From assembly GCA_900554175.1 (NCBI GenBank), contig USGK01000045.1, forward strand, positions 1 through 5,517: 5,517 bases of DNA, read 5' to 3'. Positions 1-5,334 of this stretch are shown piece by piece. The notes beneath the pieces are model-generated. The model was not told the origin of the DNA. It made no database searches and saw only the letters and a program-made list of their open reading frames with translations. This DNA is from an uncultured Clostridium sp. Its GTDB lineage: Bacteria > Bacillota > Clostridia > TANB77 > CAG-508. Numbering within the stretch: the first letter of the stretch is position 1; every line of letters begins with the position of its first letter. The position numbers were made by a program, and so were the translations under genes.

Positions 1-40
1 GAAGTTAATAACTAAAACATAAATATTCGTCTATGTATTT

Positions 41-70
41 TTGAGTGTGCTTATAATTATATAGTATACA
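41..70 (+). promoter_or_regulatory. Possible promoter of the 5S rRNA gene
   Basis: A TTGAGT hexamer (41-46) lies 18 bp before TATACA (65-70), which would start RNA near 77, almost at the mature 5S end. A separate TATAAT at 52-57 has no -35 partner at normal distance. AT-rich DNA throws up such pairs often, so this is tentative. The 5S could equally be the tail of an rRNA operon whose 23S gene lies before the window. Confidence 0.35.
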
Positions 71-77
71 ATAATTT

Positions 78-193
78 TCTAGTGATTATAACATCGAGGT
101 AATACCTGTTCCCATTCCGAACACAGAAGTCAAGCTCGAATGTGCCGAAAATACTTGCGGGTTACCCTGCTGGGAAGATAGGTTGTCGCTAGA
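78..193 (+). rRNA. rrf: 5S ribosomal RNA
   Basis: This is a complete 5S rRNA of about 116 nt, the small RNA of the large ribosomal subunit. The universally conserved core is present at about 116-135 (CCGAACACAGAAGTCAAGC), preceded by the CCTGTTCCCAT segment. The two ends form helix I: TCTAGTGAT (78-86) pairs with GTCGCTAGA (185-193), with two G-U pairs. A helix IV hairpin of GCGGG/CCTGC type is visible at about 157-170. The ends were set from the helix I pairing and could be off by one or two bases. No 23S 3' end or tRNA is recognisable in the 77 bp upstream. Confidence 0.95.
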
Positions 194-201
194 TTTTTTT
201 T
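185..201 (+). terminator. Terminator-like end of the 5S transcript
   Basis: Eight T residues (194-201) follow directly on the 3' strand of 5S helix I. The closing helix plus this U-run could act as an intrinsic terminator, as at the end of many rRNA operons. There is no separate hairpin between the 5S gene and the T-run. Confidence 0.5.
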
Positions 202-381
202 ATTTGTTAAATTATTCAAAATTATATAACATTATTTAAAGAATTATAATATAATAAATTAAATACTAAAATAAAAAATATATATTGAGCAAAATACATA
301 AAGATGAAATTAAAAATATAATTCTAATTTCACTAAAAATTTTAATACAATATTACAATATAGAGGATTTTGTTTTATTAT
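202..381. other. AT-rich intergenic spacer with a weak promoter candidate
   Basis: No gene is visible here. The spacer holds an 8-bp inverted repeat, TGAAATTA (305-312) with TAATTTCA (325-332), around a 12-nt loop. It is followed by two TACAAT hexamers (346-351 and 354-359) that could be -10 boxes for the flavin reductase gene, though neither has a convincing -35 box. The inverted repeat falls where the -35 region or an operator would be. In DNA this rich in A and T, both elements could be chance. Confidence 0.3.
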
Positions 382-388
382 AGGAGGT
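382..388 (+). promoter_or_regulatory. Ribosome binding site deciding the flavin reductase start
   Basis: AGGAGGT at 382-388 is a near-perfect Shine-Dalgarno placed 5 to 6 nt before the ATG at 394. It fixes the start there. The in-frame TTG at 370 lies upstream of this site, has no ribosome binding site of its own, and would add eight residues outside the family's fold. Confidence 0.9.
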
Positions 389-393
389 TAAAT

Positions 394-972
394 ATGTCTA
401 AAATTACTTGGAAACCAGGTACATTTATAAATCCAGTGCCTGCTGTACTGGTATCATGTGGTACAATGCAAAAATCAAATATATTAACTGTAGCATGGAC
501 TGGAACAATAAATTCTAATCCTGCAATGTGTTATATTTCTGTAAGACCATCAAGATATTCATATGATTTAATTAAAGAAAGTGGAGAATTTGTCATAAAT
601 TTAACTACAAAAGAATTAGCAAAAGCAACTGATTGGTGCGGATGCAGGACAGGAAGTAAATATGATAAATTTAAGGAAATGAATTTAACAAAAGAAAAAG
701 CAAAATTTGTTAAATGTCCTATGATAGAAGAAAGTCCTGTATCAATTGAATGTAAAGTAAAAGAAATAAAACAATTAGGTAGTCATGATATGTTTATTGC
801 TGAAGTACTTGCAGTAAATGTAACTGATGAATATATCGATGAAAATGGAGCTTTCGATATACAGAAATGTAATTTAATATCATATGCTAATGGAGGATAT
901 TATTCTCAAGGAAAGAAACTTGGAAAATTTGGATTTTCAGTTATGAAAAAGAATAGAAAGACTAAAAAATAA
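394..972 (+). CDS. Flavin reductase-like / flavoredoxin family protein (FMN-binding split barrel)
   Basis: This 192-residue protein matches the flavin reductase-like domain family (RutF/flavoredoxin type), small cytoplasmic proteins that bind FMN and pass electrons between pyridine nucleotides, flavin and redox partners. Family features: NPVPAVLVS near 13-21, a strand carrying LTVAWTG (31-37), SNPAMCYISVRPSRYSYDLI at 41-60 in the flavin-contact region, the GEFVINL strand (64-70), and HDMFIAEVLAV (131-141). Length is normal for single-domain flavoredoxins. There are seven cysteines, including a CGC pair at 82-84 and C108, C120 and C159, but no ferredoxin-type cluster motif. The tail (KKNRKTKK) is lysine-rich and is encoded by the A-rich arm of a terminator. 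The start is the ATG behind AGGAGGT. It is transcribed alone, between the 5S gene and plsX, so context gives no hint of substrate. The partner and exact reaction cannot be read from sequence. Confidence 0.85.
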   Translation: MSKITWKPGTFINPVPAVLVSCGTMQKSNILTVAWTGTINSNPAMCYISVRPSRYSYDLIKESGEFVINLTTKELAKATDWCGCRTGSKYDKFKEMNLTKEKAKFVKCPMIEESPVSIECKVKEIKQLGSHDMFIAEVLAVNVTDEYIDENGAFDIQKCNLISYANGGYYSQGKKLGKFGFSVMKKNRKTKK

Positions 973-987
973 TTTAGTCTTTTTTTT
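957..987 (+). terminator. Intrinsic terminator overlapping the end of the flavin reductase gene
   Basis: A perfect 10-bp stem, 957-966 with 973-982, encloses the loop AAATAA (967-972) and is followed by a T-run (983-987). The 5' arm encodes the last residues of the protein and the TAA stop lies in the loop. Confidence 0.8.
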
Positions 988-1021
988 GATACAATAATAT
1001 AAACAAAAATTAAAAAAAATA

Positions 1022-1050
1022 TTGATTTTTTGGAAAAAGAATAATAAAAT
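1022..1050 (+). promoter_or_regulatory. Probable sigma-A promoter of plsX
   Basis: TTGATT (1022-1027) and TAAAAT (1045-1050) are separated by exactly 17 bp, giving a predicted RNA start near 1057. It sits just after the terminator of the preceding gene and about 45 nt before the plsX start. I see no FapR-type palindrome (TTAGTA...TACTAA) at this promoter. Confidence 0.55.
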
Positions 1051-1085
1051 AAATATATTAAAAATATATATCTAAATATGAAGAC

Positions 1086-1093
1086 AGAAAGGA
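1086..1093 (+). promoter_or_regulatory. Ribosome binding site deciding the plsX start
   Basis: AGAAAGGA at 1086-1093 is 8 nt before the ATG at 1102. The upstream in-frame ATG at 1078 has only A/T sequence before it and no Shine-Dalgarno. The ATG at 1093 overlaps this site itself. Confidence 0.75.
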
Positions 1094-1101
1094 TGTTTAT
1101 A

Positions 1102-2130
1102 ATGGTAATATTGTTAGATGCAATGGGAGGAGATAACGCACCTGATGCTAATATAAAAGGTGCAATCAACGCAATCAATCAAATAAAAGCAGAAATTATT
1201 TTAATTGGTAAAGAAGAAATAATAAGGGAACGAATAAAAAAATTATATAATAAAAATATAGAAGAAATTTCATCTCGACTAAAAATTCAAAATGCTACTG
1301 AGACAATCGAAATGGAAGATGTTCCAACATTGGCGATAAAGAGAAAAAAAGATTCGTCAATGGTTGTAGGTTTTAAAATGTTAAAAGAAGGAAAGGGAGA
1401 TGTTTTTATTTCTGCGGGAAATTCAGGTGCACTTTTAACTGGAGCTACGATTTTAGTTGGGAGAATAAAGGGAATTGATAGACCTGCTTTAGCTGGAATA
1501 TTACCTGCATATAAAAGTAGATTAGTATTAATAGATTCAGGGGCTAATACAAATTGTAAACCTATAAATTTATTACAATTTGCACAAATGTCTTCTATAT
1601 ATATTAGAAATACATTTGGTGTTGAGAAACCAAAGATAGGTCTATTGAATATTGGAACAGAAGAAACAAAAGGGAACGAATTAACTAAAGACAGTTATAA
1701 TCTTTTAAAAGAAAAATCACCTGAGCTAGGAATTAATTTTATAGGGAATGTAGAGGGGCGAGAAGCTTTTTCAGGTGAAATTGATGCAATTGTAACAGAT
1801 GGATTTACTGGAAATATTTTTCTTAAAGCAGTAGAAGGACTAGGTAAATTTGTAAAGAGATCTTTAAAAGAAAGTCTAATGAAAAATACTTTATCTAAAA
1901 TTGCTTCAATTCCTACATTACCTGCAATTAAAAGATTTTCTAAATCAATGGATTATAAATCTTATGGGGGCGCTCTTTTCTTAGGTGTAAAAAAACCAGT
2001 GGTAAAAGCACATGGAAGTAGTGATGAAAAACTATTTGAATTTACAATAAAGCAAGCAGAACAGTTTGTAAATAACAAGACTGTAGAAAATTTAATATCT
2101 GAATTTGAAAAAATACAACAAAATAACTGA
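1102..2130 (+). CDS. plsX: Phosphate acyltransferase PlsX
   Basis: PlsX converts acyl-ACP and inorganic phosphate to acyl-phosphate, the acyl donor that PlsY uses to start phosphatidic acid synthesis at the membrane. The 342-residue product is close to the usual 330-340. Family signatures appear in order: LDAMGGDNAP (5-14), the SAGNSGA loop (104-110), LIDSGAN (143-149), LLNIGTEETKGNE (181-193), GNVEGRE (215-221), DAIVTDGFTGN (228-238) and YGGALFLGVKKPVVKAHG (288-305). The start was placed at the ATG with a ribosome binding site because PlsX proteins begin directly with the MxIxxDAMGGD strand; a start at 1078 would add eight residues before it. The gene has its own promoter and no hairpin terminator before acpP, so read-through into acpP is likely. 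The Bacillus-type neighbours fabD and fabG are missing between plsX and acpP. Confidence 0.97.
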   Translation: MVILLDAMGGDNAPDANIKGAINAINQIKAEIILIGKEEIIRERIKKLYNKNIEEISSRLKIQNATETIEMEDVPTLAIKRKKDSSMVVGFKMLKEGKGDVFISAGNSGALLTGATILVGRIKGIDRPALAGILPAYKSRLVLIDSGANTNCKPINLLQFAQMSSIYIRNTFGVEKPKIGLLNIGTEETKGNELTKDSYNLLKEKSPELGINFIGNVEGREAFSGEIDAIVTDGFTGNIFLKAVEGLGKFVKRSLKESLMKNTLSKIASIPTLPAIKRFSKSMDYKSYGGALFLGVKKPVVKAHGSSDEKLFEFTIKQAEQFVNNKTVENLISEFEKIQQNN

Positions 2131-2149
2131 CTTGCTATTCAAAAAAATT

Positions 2150-2163
2150 AAATAAATTTATTT
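2150..2163. repeat. Perfect 14-bp palindrome upstream of the acpP promoter
   Basis: AAATAAATTTATTT is exactly self-complementary and ends 6 bp before the TTGACA box. It could be a dyad for a regulator or part of an A/T-rich UP element that boosts the promoter. It has no loop, so it would not fold as an RNA hairpin terminator. Confidence 0.4.
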
Positions 2164-2169
2164 GCACTA

Positions 2170-2198
2170 TTGACAAATATAGAAACATATAATATAAA
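2170..2198 (+). promoter_or_regulatory. Strong sigma-A promoter of acpP
   Basis: A perfect -35 box, TTGACA (2170-2175), is followed after exactly 17 bp by TATAAA (2193-2198). A TATAAT at 2188-2193 is too close (12 bp) to be the partner. The predicted RNA start near 2205 gives a leader of about 60 nt. This lets acpP be made at a higher level than plsX, as expected for one of the most abundant cell proteins. Confidence 0.75.
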
Positions 2199-2247
2199 TG
2201 TTAAATAAAAGATTTTGATATTAAAAAATATATCATTTTAACCTGAG

Positions 2248-2255
2248 AGGAGGTG
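2248..2255 (+). promoter_or_regulatory. Near-perfect ribosome binding site of acpP
   Basis: AGGAGGTG (2248-2255, followed by A) matches the complement of the 16S rRNA tail almost completely and lies 8 nt before the ATG at 2264. It is the strongest such site in the window, consistent with high expression. Confidence 0.9.
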
Positions 2256-2263
2256 AACTTTTA

Positions 2264-2506
2264 ATGAGTTCAGAAGAAGTTTTTGAAAAGGTAAAGGGAA
2301 TAATAGTAGATCAATTACAAGTGGCTGAATCAGCAGTTACTCTTGAAGCATCTTTTATAGATGACTTAGGTGCAGATTCTTTAGATTTAGTTGAATTAAT
2401 TATGGCTCTAGAAGAAGAATTTGATATAGAAATACCTGATGCTGATGCTGAAAAAGTTACAACAGTAAATGATGTAGTTGAATATATAAAAGAAAACGTT
2501 CAATAA
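2264..2506 (+). CDS. acpP: Acyl carrier protein AcpP
   Basis: This small acidic protein of 80 residues carries growing fatty acids on a 4'-phosphopantetheine arm attached by the holo-ACP synthase. The attachment serine is S39 in the motif GADSLDLVELIMALEEEF (36-53). The helix after it, rich in leucine and glutamate, is the docking surface for fatty-acid enzymes and PlsX. FIDDLG (31-36) before the motif and the IPDADAEKVTTVNDVVEYI segment (57-75) are typical of type II ACPs. Length is the family norm. The gene stands between plsX, which uses acyl-ACP, and rnc, the common bacterial order. It is bracketed by its own promoter and terminator, so it can be made as a short single-gene mRNA. Confidence 0.98.
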   Translation: MSSEEVFEKVKGIIVDQLQVAESAVTLEASFIDDLGADSLDLVELIMALEEEFDIEIPDADAEKVTTVNDVVEYIKENVQ

Positions 2507-2510
2507 ATTT

Positions 2511-2543
2511 AAAGAAAATAGGGATAGCTCTATTTTCTTTTTT
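2511..2543 (+). terminator. Intrinsic terminator of acpP
   Basis: A 12-bp stem with one G-U pair (2511-2522 with 2529-2540) encloses the loop GATAGC (2523-2528). It ends in an unbroken T-run (2538-2543). It starts 4 nt after the acpP stop and separates acpP from rnc. Confidence 0.9.
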
Positions 2544-2650
2544 AATCTATCTAAATATTTATATTAATTAATAAAATTGTTTGTTCAATAAATTGATTTT
2601 AGTAATAATATCAATAATTTAGATTTTATTATAATATAAAGATGAAAAAC

Positions 2651-2678
2651 TTGAAAAAATCAGAAAATAGTATATAAT
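2651..2678 (+). promoter_or_regulatory. Sigma-A promoter of the rnc operon
   Basis: TTGAAA (2651-2656) and a consensus TATAAT (2673-2678) are 16 bp apart. RNA would start near 2685, leaving only about 18 nt before the rnc ATG, just enough for the AGGAG ribosome binding site at 2691-2695. Confidence 0.75.
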
Positions 2679-2702
2679 ATTGTATAAAAAAGGAGAAGAA
2701 GA

Positions 2703-3368
2703 ATGGATTTATCAAAATTAGAGGAAAAATTAGAATATACATTTAAAAATAAACAACTTTTAGAAACAGCATTAACACATTCATCTTATGCATATGAAAA
2801 AAAGAAGAAAAGTTATGAAAAACTAGAATTTTTGGGCGACAGCATATTAGAGTTTATCTCAAGTGTATACATATATAATAATTACTCAAATTTAAAAGAA
2901 GGAGAAATGACTAAAGTTAGAGCAACAGTAGTTTGCGAAAATAGCTTATATAAAATTGCAATGTCGCTAGGTTTTAGTGATTTCTTACTTTTAGGAAAAT
3001 CAGAGCTTAATTCAAATGACATAAGAAAAGCAATATTAGCAGATAGTGTTGAGGCTATAATAGCTGCAATGTTTTTAGATGGAGGCATAGATCCAGCAAA
3101 AAATTTTATAATAAAGAACTTAAAAGAAGATATAGAGTTGGCAAGCAAAAATGTTGGACAAAAAGATTATAAAACTGTTTTGCAAGAAAAATTACAGGCA
3201 CATGGAGAAGTTCATATAGAATACAAAATTATAAATGAATATGGACCAGACCATGATAAGATTTTTGAGGCAGAAGTACTATGTAACGGAAAGGTTCTAG
3301 CTACAGGAAAAGGAAACAGTAAGAAACATGCTGAAATGAGTGCGGCAAAACAAGCATTAGAGAAATAA
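2703..3368 (+). CDS. rnc: Ribonuclease III
   Basis: RNase III cuts double-stranded RNA in the cytoplasm, releasing rRNA precursors and processing or destabilising structured mRNAs. The 221-residue product has the expected two domains. The N-terminal nuclease domain (about 5-145) holds the signature KLEFLGDSILE (40-50) with acidic residues E42 and D46, and the second metal-binding pair D114 and E117 in LADSVEAIIAA. A double-stranded-RNA-binding domain follows (about 155-220), with KTVLQEKLQ (157-165) and the GNSKKHAEMSAAKQAL helix (204-219). All catalytic acids are present, so the enzyme should be active. The ATG at 2703 has AGGAG 7 nt upstream. The next gene begins 13 bp after the stop, which indicates an operon. 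Confidence 0.97.
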   Translation: MDLSKLEEKLEYTFKNKQLLETALTHSSYAYEKKKKSYEKLEFLGDSILEFISSVYIYNNYSNLKEGEMTKVRATVVCENSLYKIAMSLGFSDFLLLGKSELNSNDIRKAILADSVEAIIAAMFLDGGIDPAKNFIIKNLKEDIELASKNVGQKDYKTVLQEKLQAHGEVHIEYKIINEYGPDHDKIFEAEVLCNGKVLATGKGNSKKHAEMSAAKQALEK

Positions 3369-3381
3369 AAGGAGTGATTCT

Positions 3382-4440
3382 ATGAAAAAGCAATATATTA
3401 TTCCAATATTTGTACCACATTTAGGTTGTCCAAATGACTGTGTATTTTGCAATCAAAAATCAATAAGTGGTCAAACTAAACAAGTTACAAAGGACGATGT
3501 GAAAAATACGATAGAAGAACACCTAAAATATATAAGTGATAAAAAAGCAGATGTAGAAGTAGCTTTTTTCGGAGGAAGTTTTACTGCTATAGAAGAAAAA
3601 AAACAAATAGAATTATTAGAAGCTGCAAATGATTTTATAAAAAATGGAATTATAAAAAATATAAGAATTTCAACAAGACCGGATTATATTGATAAAAAAA
3701 CATTAAAAAGAATGAAGAAATATAATGTAAAAACAATAGAATTGGGAGTACAGTCTGCAAATGACTATATTTTGGAAAAAGCAGGAAGAGGTCATACATT
3801 TAAAGATGTAATAAAGGCTTCGAAACTTATAAGGAGATATGGATTTGTTTTAGGACATCAAATGATGGTGGGTTTGCCAGAAAGTACAAAATTAGACGAT
3901 ATAAATACTGCAAAAGCACTTGTAAAATTAAAACCTAAAATAGTTAGAATTTATCCAGTTTTAGTAATAAAAAATACTAAATTAGAAAAAGAATATAATG
4001 AAGGATTATATAAAGCACTAACCGTAGTACAAGCAGTGGAAATATGTAAAGATCTTGTAAAAATCTTTACTAAGAAAAATATAGAAGTAATAAGAATAGG
4101 TCTTCAGCCCACAGATACAATTTCTGATAAATCGAATGAACAAAGCGAAGTAGTAGCAGGGCCATTTCATCCGGCTTTTAGACAATTAGTGGAATCGGGT
4201 TTATGGTACGATGTAATTGTAGAAAAAATAAAAAAATTGAATATCAAAGTTAAAGAAGTTAAAATTTCAGTAAACCCAATAGATGTAAATAATGTTATAG
4301 GTCATAAAAAAGAAAACATAAAAAAATTAAAAGATACATATGAACTTGACTTACAGGTAAAATCAGATAAATCAATTAAGCAAGGAAAAAATAAAATGGA
4401 AATTTTAAAAACATATAATGATTTTCTAGAAAGTGAATAA
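3382..4440 (+). CDS. Elp3-like radical SAM protein with KH-like C-terminal segment
   Basis: A 352-residue radical SAM enzyme. CPNDCVFC at 16-23 is the CxxxCxxC motif (C16, C20, C23) that holds the [4Fe-4S] cluster used to cleave S-adenosylmethionine. FFGGSFTAI (62-70) is the SAM-contact motif typical of the Elp3/HemN-like branch, and ELGVQSANDYIL (120-131) and MMVGLPEST (161-169) are further Elp3-type strands. The acetyltransferase domain of true Elp3 is missing. Instead, residues about 286-330 look like a KH-type RNA-binding fold: VNVIG-type VIGHKKENIKKLKD (305-318) followed by ELDLQV, though the usual GxxG loop reads GHKK. Proteins of this type often follow rnc in clostridia; their substrate is, to my knowledge, not established. 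Together these hint at an RNA-modifying role, which is inference. AAGGAG lies 7 nt before the ATG. Confidence 0.85.
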   Translation: MKKQYIIPIFVPHLGCPNDCVFCNQKSISGQTKQVTKDDVKNTIEEHLKYISDKKADVEVAFFGGSFTAIEEKKQIELLEAANDFIKNGIIKNIRISTRPDYIDKKTLKRMKKYNVKTIELGVQSANDYILEKAGRGHTFKDVIKASKLIRRYGFVLGHQMMVGLPESTKLDDINTAKALVKLKPKIVRIYPVLVIKNTKLEKEYNEGLYKALTVVQAVEICKDLVKIFTKKNIEVIRIGLQPTDTISDKSNEQSEVVAGPFHPAFRQLVESGLWYDVIVEKIKKLNIKVKEVKISVNPIDVNNVIGHKKENIKKLKDTYELDLQVKSDKSIKQGKNKMEILKTYNDFLESE

Positions 4441-4461
4441 AATTGAAAAAAATGTAAAATA

Positions 4462-4484
4462 ATTAAGATAGGTGATATCTTAAT
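4462..4484 (+). promoter_or_regulatory. Hairpin presenting the yitT ribosome binding site in its loop
   Basis: ATTAAGATA (4462-4470) and TATCTTAAT (4476-4484) are perfect reverse complements around a 5-nt loop, GGTGA (4471-4475). The loop is the core of the Shine-Dalgarno, and the 3' arm includes the A and U of the AUG at 4483. No T-run follows, so it is not a terminator. It could modulate translation, or be a DNA operator, or be chance. Confidence 0.5.
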
Positions 4485-5334
4485 GAGAAAAAATAAAATG
4501 ATAAAATTTATAAAAGACTGTATAGGGACTATAATTGGTTCTTGTATAATGGCAATTGCTGTTTCACTATTTTTGTTACCAAATGAACTTTCAACAGGAG
4601 GTTTTGCAGGTATAGCTACAATTTTATATTATATGTTTAAATTACCAATGGGAAATACAATTTTGATTTTAAATATTCCTCTATTTATTTTAGCTGGATT
4701 CAAAATAGGAAAAAATTTTTTCATAAAAAGTATAATTGGAACAGTAAGTCTGTCATTATTTATAGATTTGTTTGATAGATTTGAAGCATTTACAAATGAT
4801 AATCTTCTTGCAAGTATATATGGAGGAATTCTTACGGGAATAGGAACAGCAGTAATTTTTAAAAGTCAATCATCAACAGGAGGATCTGACTTAATAACGA
4901 ATTTATTGAAATTTTATAATCCAGGTTTTAAAATGGGAAGTTCTATTACGGTAATTGATACTATAATCGTTGTATTAAATGTTATATTTTTGAAAAAAAT
5001 TGAGATTGGGTTATATTCTGCAATTGCAATTTATTTAATGGGAAAAATAATAGATATTCTATTTGAAGGTGTAAACTTTACAAAATTACTATTTATTGTC
5101 TCAAATAAAAATAATGAAATTGCTGAGAAAATTAAAAATAATATAAATAGAGGAGTTACAGGAATATATGGCAAAGGAATGTATAGTAACGAAGATAAAT
5201 TAGTACTTATGTGTGCTGCAAAAAGAAATGATATATCAGAAATAAAACAAGAAGTTAGAAAAATTGATGAAAAAGCCTTTATTATTGTAACAAATTCAAG
5301 GGAGGTATTAGGTATAGGATTTAATAAAAATTAG
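4483..5334 (+). CDS. YitT family membrane protein (YitT_membrane + DUF2179)
   Basis: This 283-residue protein has the two-part layout of the YitT family, integral membrane proteins of low-GC Gram-positives with no firmly established function. About six hydrophobic segments occupy residues 12-195 (roughly 12-32, 38-52, 58-74, 82-96, 109-127, 154-170, with a possible seventh at 175-192). The C-terminal soluble domain, about 205-280, has the DUF2179 pattern: RGVTGIYGKGMYS (223-235), LVLMCAAKRNDISEIKQ (240-256), IDEKAFIIVTNSREVLGIGF (261-280). Two STGG motifs at 37-40 and 131-134, each following a membrane segment, suggest an internal repeat. The gene begins 42 bp after the radical SAM gene with no terminator between, so it is probably part of the rnc operon. 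AGGTGAT is 6-7 nt before the ATG. Length is normal for the family. Confidence 0.92.
   Translation: MRKNKMIKFIKDCIGTIIGSCIMAIAVSLFLLPNELSTGGFAGIATILYYMFKLPMGNTILILNIPLFILAGFKIGKNFFIKSIIGTVSLSLFIDLFDRFEAFTNDNLLASIYGGILTGIGTAVIFKSQSSTGGSDLITNLLKFYNPGFKMGSSITVIDTIIVVLNVIFLKKIEIGLYSAIAIYLMGKIIDILFEGVNFTKLLFIVSNKNNEIAEKIKNNINRGVTGIYGKGMYSNEDKLVLMCAAKRNDISEIKQEVRKIDEKAFIIVTNSREVLGIGFNKN

Noticed and set aside
17..42. ACATA/TATGT hairpin before a T-rich stretch, as a terminator of an upstream gene
   Set aside because: The stem has only five pairs with a 10-nt loop, too weak to call.
370..393. Upstream TTG start extending the flavin reductase by eight residues
   Set aside because: The AGGAGG site lies downstream of this TTG and points to the ATG at 394. 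The extra residues are not part of the family fold.
1078..1101. Upstream ATG starts for plsX (1078, 1093)
   Set aside because: There is no ribosome binding site before 1078, and 1093 overlaps the site. PlsX proteins normally begin right at the DAMGGD strand, matching 1102.
906..1178. Minus-strand reading frame of 90 codons
   Set aside because: It crosses a terminator and promoter and overlaps the ends of two solid + strand genes. The product is low-complexity F/I/S-rich, as expected from reversed A-rich DNA, and no ribosome binding site is evident.
2630..2635. Additional TATAAT upstream of rnc
   Set aside because: No -35 hexamer lies at 16-18 bp, and the pair at 2651-2678 is much better.
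2882..3148. Minus-strand reading frame of 88 codons inside rnc
   Set aside because: It lies wholly within the conserved RNase III coding sequence and shows no recognisable domain; it is a shadow frame.
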